Positions 54,285-64,000 of a DNA stretch of 64,000 nucleotides are shown piece after piece (positions within the stretch are counted from its first letter, which is position 1; each line of letters starts with the position of its first letter). Origin of the DNA: Staphylotrichum longicolle (Eukaryota; Ascomycota; Sordariomycetes; Sordariales; Chaetomiaceae); NCBI GenBank assembly GCA_019096155.1, contig JAHCVI010000004.1, positions 2,790,001 to 2,854,000 on the forward strand. The letters are read 5' to 3'. A model generated the notes under the pieces. It saw only the letters and a list, made by a program, of their open reading frames with translations. It was not told the origin of the DNA and did not search any database. The translations under genes were made by a program, and so were the position numbers.

Positions 54285-55767
54285 GCGGTATATATTCTCG
54301 TTAGAGGAGCAAACTTCTTTTACACAGTGGTCCCTTAGAACTACGATAATCCACTACTTGCTCAAGCAGCCGAGTCTTGCTCCCTTTCTGTCTTTGGGGA
54401 TACTGCGCATCTCTGACCAGTTCAGTCAGGGGCATGGGAGGAGAGAAAGGAGGAAGCCAGTATAGGAGACAGCCTAGGTACCTAGATCTAAGCTACTGAA
54501 AGAGATGCATCTCCTCCGCGCCAGAACCATTGATTAGATTTCCATTGCTGACACTAAGGGTTCAAGAGATGTTGGACCTGGGAAAGGAGGTCAAGACGGA
54601 TCGACGGGAGTGTCGTGTTTGATTTGTCAGTTTCGATTTGACCAGACCATCCGCTTCCGTGCCACGGGCAGGGTTCCAGTCCTTCTCCCCTGCATAAACT
54701 CCCAAGATCGGACCGCTTTGACCACATGCAAAGACGTCGCATCCGTCGGGGACCCTTGTCTCGATGACTTCACCTGGGGTCCAGATGACTGGGCGCTGAT
54801 TGATGAGTCCCGGGACGTTGATCGTCCGAACCACGACCAGACTCACGAGACCTTGGGCAGGTTGCCTCGAGATGCCCCACGCGGGATGCCGAGTGCATAG
54901 TCCTCAAATCGGGACATTTATTAAGCGGTGGCAATATGGGAACTCGACATCTGGTGGCATGCTTTCATCGGATGCTGGAACAGCTCACGCCAGGAGAGCC
55001 TCAAGTTGAATGTGTTCAATTACACACTCCCTGCGCCTGCCGTCCCACCCTTACTTACAGCCGATCGGGTGACAGGCTTCTCTCCCGCCGTTCCCGTCTC
55101 TCCCGTCTTTTGCCATCAGCCTTCCCACTTTCAGCCTCTTTTTCATGCCTTGTTCTCAAGTCTGGGACGGGCATGGACGAGTCCCCAGCCCCACATGATC
55201 ACATCCCGTCTCATCCTCCGCGTCTTCCAGAAACTCTACGAACATCCGGGTGCCGGTCAGAGCTTTATGAGAGACCCGGTGTCTGCCGATCTCCGCCATG
55301 GTGCTGCCAGTCATGGTCCAGCATCGCGTCACTCCGCTGGCTCGCTCATGCTTTTTCGATCCCCAGTATCAGCCCCCGTCCAGTCATGAGCCCGCGTCAA
55401 CATCTTGGCGTTGTTCGATTCCGGTCCCGCCCTGCCTCCTGCATCTGAGATTGGCTTGCTGGTGCCGGAGCCAGATCCCCCATCTCGTAGTGGTGGCTTT
55501 ATGCCTGTTCCCTGTCCTCCCCGGCCTTCTGCCACCAGTCTGGATTCTCTGGAAGCTTTCTTTGACTCCCGCGGTCCCTGGAGGCAACCAATAACACCTC
55601 GACGATCACTCAAACGAGAATGATTTGCATTTGTCTGCCTCTAGATATACCCGGGTAGCCAGACAGAATGTTTTCTTCTTCTTCTTCCCATGTCTGTCGC
55701 GTCGCGAGATGACTCCTTGTATACAAATTCCTCTGCCTCTCGGCCTCCAACATGAATTGGTAGGAGG
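54285..55767. other. 1.5 kb spacer between plus-strand genes
   Basis: Holds the 3' end of the rhodopsin-like gene and the promoter of the mucin-like gene. No gene or obvious repeat seen. Confidence 0.6.
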
Positions 55768-57527
55768 ATGTTGATTTTCCGGGGTTTAGAAGCCCTTCTC
55801 TTAGCATTCGTAGTTGTGGCATTCAGCAAACCGTTGCCGACACCAGATATCCAGACGCAACCGTCGACAGGAGCCCATACTCACGAGGCATTTGAGAGCC
55901 AACCCGAACTTACCCGTACAACGACATCAGCGCTAAGGAAACCAGGTGATGGACAGCGTATCGGGCTGTCGGCGAGCAAGTGGGAGGGGAAAAGGGATGG
56001 CGCAGCATGCCGCGAGAATGGGTGCTCTCAGTCAACACCAGATTCGACAGTCATCAGAACACGAACTGCTACCGCCACAATCACCTCCTTTACCGGCACC
56101 GCAGAAACAAGCGTGCTTGCAGTTACACGGGTTGAGACCATCACCATCATCGACCCGCTCCGAAAGACGCAAACATCAACGGCGACAACCACATCCTTCT
56201 TTAAGCGCGGGAGCAGAATATCTGCAAGCCCTCGACAGGCATGCCCATCACTCGTGTCGTCTGTACAACAGGACTCCAAAATTCTGGATGCAGCAACTAC
56301 TCGAACCGCCACTGCACAACCCTCTGCCGTGCCAGGCAACTTTCAACGTGGCAGGGGCATCGAGGAAAAGAGAGCCGAAGTGACCGTCACAACCACCGTC
56401 ACGGTTACCACCACGGTCTTTTCGCGGAATGTCGTCACCGCCACCGTTACCACCACCGTCTTTTCAACGACCTTTGTAGCTCCTAATGCCGAGACGACCA
56501 TTACCATCATTGCGACAATCGTACTACCATCACCCAGCACGCCCATCACACCAACCTCACCAGCGCAAGCAACCCCCGGAAGTTCCAGCAACAACGCACC
56601 CCTGGCATCAAGCACCCCCACCACATCCCCCCCCCTCCACCTCCCCAACGTCCCCACAACCCTCAACCTCCTCACTCTCCTCTTCCTCCTCCTCTTCAAC
56701 GAGGCAAACCCTCTCCACCACATCCTCCACCCCTAATTCCACTTCCACTTCCACCTCGACCCCCTCGCCCTCCCCCACCCGCATCATCCCCCTCCCTCAG
56801 CACAGGCCAAATCGCCGCCCTCGCCACCGGCCTCTCCCTCCTCCTCCTCTTCCTCCTCGCCCTCCTCCTCCTCCTCCGCCGCCGCGTCCGCGCCCGCCGC
56901 GCCGCCCGCGCCCAGGCCGCCATCCGCCAGCAGCTCACCCCGCCCATCACCACCACCACCGCCGCCGCCGTCAACACTACAACGACAACAACAATAACAA
57001 GAAGAAGTCCACCACAAATGGGACAGGGGCAAAGACCGGCAGCGACGGCGCCCATCGTCCCCACCGGCCCCGCCTCCCGCTCAGAGTCCGCGGCAAACAG
57101 CACCTCGTCATCGGGGGGCGGGTACTCCGGCCTGACGGGCGAAGGGGAGGTGCGCATCGTGATACGGCCCGCGCCGGGGCGGCGGAGGGGCGCGGCGGTG
57201 GTGGTGGCGCGCCCACCTGCTGTGGTCGGAGCACCACAACCACAGAGGGATGGGAGGGCGCGCAACGGAAGGGAGTATGATTTGTTTGTGGAGGAGGAGG
57301 GCAGAGCAGCAGGGCGGACGACGACAACGACGGAGACGAGTCCCGGGGGGTCGAGGGCTTGGAGCGTGAGGAGTGAGAGGGGGAGTTTGCAGGGGGGAGT
57401 GATGCGGGCCAGGGGCAGGGGCAGGGGCAGGGACGGGGTGGTGGTGGTGGTGGGAATGGTGGGGTGGGAAGGAAGGGGAGTGCGAGGGGTGGGGGAGCTT
57501 GGTGGCGGGATAGGAGGTAAGGGGTGA
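55768..57527 (+). CDS. Mucin-like single-pass surface protein, frame-disrupted
   Basis: The N-terminus MLIFRGLEALLLAFVVVAFSKPLPTP is a signal peptide. The ectodomain is Thr/Ser-rich with repeated TVTTTVTVTTTVFS-like motifs (around 56360-56480), as in heavily O-glycosylated fungal cell-wall sensors and WSC/Mid2-like proteins. This frame stops at 56736, but the Ser/Pro/Thr pattern continues in the next frame after a C9 run near 56630. Shortly afterwards, in the third frame, come SLSTGQIAALATGLSLLLLFLLALLLLLRRRVRARRAARAQ (a single membrane helix and basic stop-transfer) and a Gly/Arg-rich cytoplasmic tail with GEGEVRIVIRP, ending at 57527. Two shifts in C runs join the three parts into one plausible type I sensor. 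No WSC or cysteine-rich domain is visible, so the exact family is open. Confidence 0.6.
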
Positions 57528-58056
57528 TGCATAAGGGGTATACCTTGGGAGGAATGGGGAGTTACAGCGTTGTGGGAAGAACCGCAGTGTTTTGGTGAGA
57601 TGTATGATTGCGGGGGTTTTGTTTGTAGATAAAGCCGGCGCAGTAATGACTAGAATAATGAAATGCTTTCAATGTATTCTGCTAGATGGTTGCTTGTTCT
57701 GGCAGCACTGCACGCCTCCTCCAAATCCTGTATGTCAACCCCTGGCTGCCTGCCACCAGGCACGGGGCAACGGTCCACCATGAACAAACCACACACCAAC
57801 GCGTGACACCAATTGGAATTTTAGAATCAAAACTTGGTAACCGTTCCATGGCTTAAAAAAACTGGGCTCACGGGTGTGGTCTGGGTCCGGGGGGCCCGTG
57901 TTTGATCGTCATGGGGATCAGACCGTGTGCCCGGTTTTTCGGATGTCAACAACGTGACAAGACAGGACGAACGGAATGATGCTTGGCACACTCTACGGAG
58001 GAGTAAGAGCTGTACTACCCGAGAACATACCAGACACCCGTTAAATCAACATGAAT
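57528..58056. other. Spacer between convergent genes
   Basis: About 0.53 kb between the mucin-like gene (plus) and the small acidic ORF (minus). No gene seen. Confidence 0.6.
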
Positions 58057-58470
58057 CTAGTCCTCTGTGCCGGTAAAGACCCCCCAAGAAGAATCTTCTG
58101 TTTTCTTTGCCCAGTCGTTTGCCGTGCCCGACCAAGACTCATTCCCTCTCTTCTTACTTTTCTTCTTCGGTAAAGGCTCTAGAGCTGCTTCAGTCAAGAC
58201 TTCGGGGTCATGTTCTACAGACCGGACACCGGCGTTTGACTGCGTGACCTCTGAAACGCCGGGGACTGGCATTCCATCGTCAATCAACCCGTGATCCTGA
58301 AAGGGTACATCAGCTCAGTAATAAGATGTACTGCATTCATGGTTACACACTGAGGAAGCGTCAGGAATGGACATTTTGTCGTCCAAACTAGAGTCGTCCT
58401 GGTTGTACTCTCCCGGATAGTTAGAAGTATAGAAGACCGAGTAGCCCTTTAGTACCATTGTTTCACACAT
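58057..58470 (-). CDS. Small acidic two-exon ORF behind the dynamin gene
   Basis: Exons 58470-58351 and 58296-58057, with a 54-nt intron (GTGTGT donor, TTTCAG acceptor), give 119 aa starting MCETMVLKGYSVFYTSNYPG. The product is acidic with a Lys-rich patch (PLPKKKSKKRGNESW) and ends SSWGVFTGTED. No family recognised. It lies on the same strand right behind the dynamin-like gene, whose frame, if corrected for one base, would end at 58473, three bases before this ATG. It may be a separate small gene, a second ORF of the same transcript, or a C-terminal extension. Confidence 0.4.
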
Positions 58471-58551
58471 GACTACTCCTCGAAAAGCGACTTACTTGGG
58501 GCACTCCAGTTTGTATACCGTCGGCAAGTCTCCATCCCAGCGGAGAGAACT

Positions 58552-60668
58552 TCAAAGCTTTCGAGATAACAGCTCTCTTTGAGCGACGGCGCTTGTCGAT
58601 TCAGCTGCGATCCTTTGCAGGAGCTCGCCGTCCATCTTCATGATCCTGGACGGGGACAGCAGCTCTTTCAGCTTCTGGACAAGGAGCAATTCGACCGCAT
58701 AAACTGCGACATTGTCAACTAAGCTTTTCATAGCCACCTACAATACCCAATTAGCAAAGCCTTCCACGGAAAGTTCCAGCGCCCTTGACTTACCTTATAG
58801 AACGCCATCATGCAGTCCAGGATATCTGAACTAGCGTAGTAGTCCATGTCGGTTTCGTTTCGCTGTGACAAGGCTGTGACGAGGCTGGTGCCTTTGACCT
58901 TCCGCGTTGGAAGTTCTCCGAGTGATGTAATATCCTTAACGTCAAATAACGCTGATAATCTTCGAGATACCTCTTCTTCCATCCGGCGATCCCGCACGTT
59001 CTGGATCGTTTCGGTGAAGTAGTGGTTGTACGTGATAGGGTGCCCTTTCTGATACGGCGTCATGAGCTCTTGGAGCTTGGCCTCCAGCTGCATCCATCTT
59101 TTGTCCATTTCCGGACCAACCACCTCATCGAGGAGGGTCCCAGCAGTAACGTCGTCTGCGAGATGCGACACCACCATGTCCAGGAAAGCCCGCGTTGAAT
59201 CCCATACTTTCCTTAGATGGCGCTCCGTCAGCTTTTCCCACGGCTCTGCCTGCTCAAAAAAGAAGCGTCCCACTAGTAATGGATTGTGCATCCCAGGTAG
59301 CTCACGGCCCCTTTCCCGCTTCAAAGCTTTCGAGATGATATTTAAAAACCAGGTACGGGAAACGACCTCCGGCTGCGTCCCACGTTTGGGGCTACTTAGG
59401 GGGGTTGCTTGGTCATCATCGACGAAATGCCTCCGATGTCCGCGGGCTCGCATATCCGCCGCGTATTCAAGATGAAGATTCTGAATCACCGCACGCAGGC
59501 GCCTGCTAGAGCCGTCCCTCGATTCGGAGTCTCCGAAGAAACTGTCGTCATATATCCCGTCAGTCGCAGCTTTGACGAGGAGATGAAACGAGTGGCTGAG
59601 TTTGAGGAGAAATACGCGCTGCTCGTCGAGCGTACGTCGCTGACTGCCAAGTCGCTCAAGCGTATCTCGCGTTTCTTGTATGGACAGTTGTATCTCCTCA
59701 ATCAGATCGGGCAGCTCGTTTCGAATCTGATCCAGTAGAACCCGACTCAATCGTGTCCTCAGAGTGTCAATCCCCACGACAGACCTAGGGAACTCTCCCC
59801 AGATACCTTTCGAGAAAAAATCCATCTCAATCGCGTCCCGCATTGGCAATGAGGCGCCCCTATTATCGTAGTCCCTGTTGCGGAGAACATGCCATCCGAG
59901 CCGAAACTCGATGTCTTGATTCCGCGCCAGATTTGCGAAGGATATCTCACTCTCGGAGCCGGCCGGTAGGGTGTCTGGCTTCGTGATAATCCCCAGAGTC
60001 CTGTGACCCTTTCTATCAACATCTCTAGCCATTTTCAGGACGATTTGGTTAGGGTAGTCGTTTTTGGCCGAAACCACGGCCAAGATTATACTGCGCCCGT
60101 TCGCCATGTAGGACCGTACCATCGCCTGTACCATATTCACATCTGCCGCCGTCTGTAACTTGTTCTCTGCGTGGATAAGCCCTGGCAGGTCGACAATCGT
60201 AAGATGGGGACGGTCGGGTCCGGAGATTTCCACTCGAAGAACATCTTCTGCAAACGCTTTGGACATCTCTGCCAGCCCCATTGCCACCTTTGCCTTCTCG
60301 ATCAAGTCAGGCAGATCCTCAAGGGCAGTCAACGGCTCCTGGAAATTTTGCAAGGCCTGACGCTCCGAGTCCGTCCTGCTCTCGCTTGGAACAATCGCGA
60401 CAGCGACTCCGGCTGTGGGCGCCCGACGAAGAATGACCTCTGTTGCAAACCGTGTGCACATGTTGTCTCTTGTCGGGAAGGGAATGCCGGAGATGGCTTC
60501 CAAGACCGAGCTCTTGCCAGAAGATTGATCACCACATACAATCAGTTGGGGAAGAGAGATGTAATGGCTGATTCCTTGACGTCTCAATAGATCAATGGCA
60601 TCCAGAAGGCTAGCTTCGCCTTTCGAACGGAGCGAGTCCATGACAGTGGGTTCGAGGGACCATGACAT
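58552..60668 (-). CDS. Dynamin-like large GTPase (fungal Mx/Vps1-related)
   Basis: Membrane-remodelling GTPase of the dynamin superfamily. Exon 1, 60668-58794 (625 codons), carries LPQLIVCGDQSSGKSSVLEAI (P-loop G1), PFPTRDNMCTRFATE (G2 Thr), LTIVDLPGLIH (G3) and LGIITKPDTL (G4), then middle/stalk helices (MDKRWMQLEAKLQELMTPYQKGHP, HYFTETIQNVRDRRMEEEV). Exon 2 starts at 58737 after a 56-nt intron and encodes a GED (VAMKSLVDNVAVYAVELLLVQKLKELLS). It stops at 58552, but removing one T from the TTT at 58554-58556 would continue the GED with EVLSAGMETCRR to a stop at 58473. There is no PH domain or proline-rich tail, so it is not a classical endocytic dynamin. Fungal members of this type are numerous and mostly uncharacterised. 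The start is at MSWSLEPTVMDSL. Confidence 0.9.
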
Positions 60669-61408
60669 GATGACTAGGTGAACTTCGTACGTCTGAAAAA
60701 AACCTTTGAAGATCAAGACTCACTATGTCTTAACTCATGGAGAACCGAACGAAGGTTGGAATGTGATTTCTTTTTATCCAGCGTGGTTAACAAGATCTCT
60801 AGATCAAGTCACGCTGACGTGTATGATTGGAATGGGTTTCGTATGCCAAGCAACTCGTGTACACTGGGACCCGACGGAAGGGATGGTGGGAAAACAATTG
60901 CTCCGTAATCCATCTGGCTCATGGTTTATTTTTTGTCTCACCTACGCTAGATGCGTTCCGGCTCCTCTACCTTGCCTGTCTTAAATGTAACACGTCTCCA
61001 CCAAGTTGAGGTCCGTTCGCGCTCCCACCGCCACCGATATATGATACAGGTATTAAAACAAGAACGGTGAACAGCGGGCGTCGTGTGGCGGTCTAACCCA
61101 ATGCATTCAAAACGTCCCCCGCCATAAATCCCAACCGCGTAACGCCAGGCCTGCCCAAAGTCGAGTGAAGATGTGTGTACATGGGGAGCCGCAGGCTTGC
61201 CACCTGCGGCCCACGCCGTCGAAAAAATCGTTCCCCGGGATTCTCTTCGTCGGTACGTGTCGTCGTATCGCGCGGTCACCCCTAGGTCTTTCGGTTTGCC
61301 GTGTGTCCGCCTTTCTCGTCTCAGCCAGAAGGTCTCCCTTCGAGCAGGGCAATCAAGCGACAGAGGGGAATCCCACCCCTCCGGGCAACCAAACAGGTAA
61401 ACCCACGG
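60669..61408. other. Spacer between minus-strand genes
   Basis: About 0.74 kb: dynamin promoter and pam16 3' region. No protein-like ORF. Confidence 0.6.
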
Positions 61409-61964
61409 TTACCTGTCCTTATACACCTTGGGATTCCACCCCTCCTTCACCTCGGCCTCCTGCGCCGCCTTCTCCATCGCCGGTTTCACCTCGGCCTCGA
61501 TGCGCTCCCGCGCCCGCAGGATCTTGCTCTGCAGGTAGAAGGAGCCGCCCTTCTTGGGGTCGTTGTTGTCAAACAGGCGCTTGAAGCGGTCCATGACCTC
61601 CTCCATGTCGGCCTTGCCGCCCTGTGGCGGCTTCACGTTGAGGATCTTGCACGCCTCCTCGAGCGTCATGCCGCTGCTGAGGCTGGCGCGCCCGGACAGG
61701 CCGCCGCCGTTGCCCGACTTGGCCTGCGCCCGCTGGTACTGGCTCGAGGCCGCCGCTTGCTTGTAGGCTTCGGCGAAGGCGCGGCCGACCACGCGCGTGC
61801 CGACGAGGACGACTTGGGTTATGTAGCGGTAGGCCTAAGGGGCAAAGCGCGTCAGTTTGGCGTCTCCGTCGCAGCTCAGGGATGCAGTCGACGATGGGGG
61901 CGTTTTGAGGCCAAGAGGCAAAGAGGCAAAGACGAGAGGAGTAAGCGCAGATGAGACGTACCAT
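61409..61964 (-). CDS. PAM16: Mitochondrial import motor subunit Pam16/Tim16
   Basis: Matrix-side J-like protein of the presequence translocase-associated motor; it binds Pam18 and restrains its stimulation of mtHsp70. The coding sequence is ATG alone at 61964-61962, followed at once by an intron (donor GTACGT, acceptor CCTTAG, 127 nt), then 61834-61409; total 142 aa, the normal size. AYRYITQVVLVGTRVVGRAFAEAYKQA is the conserved N-terminal membrane-associating helix, and MTLEEACKILNVKPP...MEEVMDRFKRLFDNNDPKKGGSFYLQSKILRARERIE is the degenerate J domain lacking HPD, as expected for Pam16. A start at an internal ATG or GTG would delete the conserved helix, which supports the one-codon first exon. 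Confidence 0.95.
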
Positions 61965-62495
61965 TGTGTGTGACGGCAAGCTTCGGCCGCCTTGCTAGCC
62001 TTCTTGTCGAGATGGGAGAGTGCGCGGAGGGCCTCGGTGAGTGCGGCCGTTGTGTGGTAGTTGTCGATTCCAGAAAGTCGCGGAACGGCAAACGGCATGA
62101 CGGAAGGCCTGGGCTTGGCTCAAAAAATTATCGGCCAAAACGATCCCCTGCGCCGCCGATTGCCGGGCTTTCTTCGGACGGCTTTGCCCGCTGCGCAAGC
62201 TGACTGGCACCAGCTGCAGGACAGTTGGCAGCCAAGACCTCAGCTGTCAATGCTTTTGGTCCAAGGGTCAGGGAGCTCTCTCTGCCTGCGATTGCGTAGA
62301 AGCAACATCGCAACTTCAACGAACGAACCACCGAGAGCTTAGCTGTCAGCTGCCTACCACAACCACACTCATTCAATCTACGTTTTCTTTTCACGACCAT
62401 TCCGACAGTCGAAACACGGGCTTGACAGACAACCGATCCACCCAGCCCCCCACAGCAGATTCAATTTCCTTTTCTTTGCTCTTTCTCCCTCCATT
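61965..62495. promoter_or_regulatory. Divergent promoter region, pam16 / yip1
   Basis: About 0.53 kb between two divergent housekeeping genes. The last 90 bases before the yip1 start are pyrimidine-rich leader-like sequence. No individual element was resolved. Confidence 0.5.
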
Positions 62496-63567
62496 ATGTC
62501 ACAGTACTACGGCGCACCGCCGAACCAGGGCTACGCTCCCTCAGGCGCCCAGAACCTCCAGTTCTACTCGTCCAACTACGCACAACCAGTATCCGGCCAT
62601 GCGACGCCATCACAAGCATCCTACGGCTACGGCGGACCCACCTCCGGAGCCTACGGCGCCTCGGCCTCCTTCAACTCGGGATTTGGCGACGCATCAGACG
62701 TGTCGGGGCGTATGGGCGAGCAGGGCGGTCTGCGGACAGGCTGGCTAGCCGCATTCTCAACAGAAGGTTACCCAGGCGAGCCACCGCTGCTAGAAGAGTT
62801 GGGCGTGAACGTCGGGCATATTGGAACCAAGGTGCGTCCCCTCCACTCCATCACCCCTTCCCCAACCCCCCCTCTCCATCACCTGTCGCTAACAGCCCAC
62901 CCCCATCCAGACCCTCGCCGTGCTCAACCCCTTCAGCCGTGTCGACCAACACCTCATGGACGACAGCGACCTCGCCGGCCCGCTCTTCTTCTTCCTCCTC
63001 TACGGCACCTTCCTCCTCCTCTCGGGCCGCGTCCACTTCGGCTACATCTACGGCCTCGCCGTCTTCGGCTCCTTCCTCCTCCACGGAATCCTCTCCCTCA
63101 TGGCGCCCTCCACCACCCCAGACCACCACGCCGCCGGCTCCTCCACCCCGTCCTACCCGGGCGTGGGCGGCGGCGTGGCGCCCGCCTACCCCTCCGCCTC
63201 TTCCTCCGCCTCCGCCACCGCCATGGGCAGCAGCGGCGGCAGCAAGCCCGGCTCGTCGGGCAACCTCACGTTCGCCCGCTCGTCGTCGGTGCTGGGCTAC
63301 TGCCTGCTCCCGCTGCTCGCGACCAGCCTGGTCGGCATCTTCCTGCCGATGGACAAGCCCGTGGGCATCACGCTGACGACGGCCGCCATCATGTGGTGCA
63401 CGTGGAGCGCGAGCGGCATCTTTTGCGCCGTGGGGGGCATGAAGGGGATGCGTGCGCTCGTGGCGTATCCGCTGGCGCTGTTTTATGTCGGATTCGGCAT
63501 CATTGCCGTGTTTAGCAGTCGGGGGAGTGGGTCATTTGTCAGAGCGGCGGCTGCGGGGGCGGTGTAA
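62496..63567 (+). CDS. YIP1: Yip1 family Golgi/ER vesicle protein (YIPF5-like)
   Basis: Rab-interacting membrane protein of ER-Golgi transport and COPII vesicle formation. Exons 62496-62831 and 62911-63567 (79-nt intron with a GCTAAC branch) give 330 aa. The N-terminal cytosolic part is Gly/Tyr/Ser/Gln-rich and ends in the conserved GYPGEPPLLEELGVNVGHI, followed by TLAVLNPFSRVDQHLMDDSDLAGPLFFFLLYGTFLLLSGRVHFGYIYGLAVFGS, a Yip1 signature. Five C-terminal membrane helices follow (VLGYCLLPLLATSLVGIFLPM; LVAYPLALFYVGFGIIAVFS). A Ser/Gly-rich loop of about 50 residues between helices 2 and 3 is longer than in yeast Yip1. Confidence 0.95.
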
Positions 63568-64000
63568 GATGGGGGTCTGGGTGGTTGAGCGTGGTGGTGA
63601 ATAGGGGGTTGGGGTGGCAGGGTAAGGGCGAAGGGTTGGCTGCGTGGTGCGTGGTGTGTTTCGCTAGGATACCTTCCTTACATGCAAGGCGGTCAGGAAG
63701 AGCGGTAGCTGTTATATCCGGACAATGATGCGATGAAAAGAATATAGAGATTCTAATGAAAAGAATCCAGTCGCGCTTTCGTGTCGGTGCAAATGAAGCA
63801 CGGTTGGGGATGGGGCAAGTCAGATCTGGACCAAAGCTGGAGCCCCCTATCCTCGTGCCAACCTCGACCCTTCGTCTTTCACCTCCTTGTCAAGAGCCAT
63901 GTCACGTTGCACATACGCTCACCGAGGCATCAAACCCATAAGCACAGTCCATCCATTCCCAATCCTCAACTAACCAGCCCATGCCATTTCCCTTGTACGC
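63568..64000. other. 3' region of yip1 and window end
   Basis: About 0.43 kb containing the yip1 3' UTR. No further gene is visible before the window ends. Confidence 0.6.

Overview
The window reads as chromosomal DNA of a filamentous ascomycete, most likely a Sordariomycete (Sordariales-like). Genes are GC-rich, and introns are short (about 50-110 nt) with GTRAGT-type donors and CTRAC-type branch sites. Characteristic families are present: Zn2Cys6 regulators, siderophore and Dal5-type MFS carriers, a DUF8035 protein, a G1 glutamic peptidase, a rhodopsin-like membrane protein and a fungal dynamin-like GTPase. There is no operon logic; genes lie on both strands with spacers of 0.1-3.5 kb. No convincing tRNA, rRNA, intact transposon or CRISPR array was seen.

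Layout. 0-28 kb: Zn2Cys6 transcription factor (-), fumarylacetoacetase (-), siderophore transporter (+), atypical kinase-fold protein (-), short-chain dehydrogenase (-), DUF8035 protein (-), homocitrate synthase (-), TANGO2-like protein (+), two overlapping uncharacterised ORFs (+) with a coiled-coil ORF behind them, and TFIIH subunit Tfb2 (-). 28-44 kb: hotdog thioesterase (+), eqolisin peptidase (-), copper amine oxidase (-), polyQ membrane protein (+), Dal5-like MFS carrier (-), a 3.5 kb gene-free stretch and an atypical kinase (-). 45-64 kb: REEP/Yop1-like protein (+), Mgm101 (-), Coa4 (-), biotin-protein ligase (+), rhodopsin-like protein (+), mucin-like single-pass surface protein (+), a small acidic ORF (-), dynamin-like GTPase (-), Pam16 (-) and Yip1 (+).

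Functional threads. Several products act in or for mitochondria: Mgm101 (mtDNA), Coa4 (cytochrome oxidase assembly) and Pam16 (import motor); homocitrate synthase starts lysine synthesis. Others handle amino acids, amines and nutrients: tyrosine catabolism, amine oxidation, secreted proteolysis, and siderophore and organic-anion uptake. This is ordinary housekeeping and accessory content, not a single gene cluster.

Two patterns stand out. First, splice phase and protein conservation support very small exons: 8 and 16 nt in homocitrate synthase (14 exons), 17 nt inside the zinc cluster of the transcription factor, 16 nt in the thioesterase, and a start-codon-only coding exon in pam16. Second, from about 29.8 kb onward several conserved genes (eqolisin, MFS carrier, kinase, mgm101, coa4, the rhodopsin-like and mucin-like genes, dynamin) are broken by single-base shifts. 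Where I could place them they fall in homopolymer runs, mostly of G or C. Because essential genes are hit, I read this mainly as sequence or assembly error, not decay. No clearly new biological system was identified.
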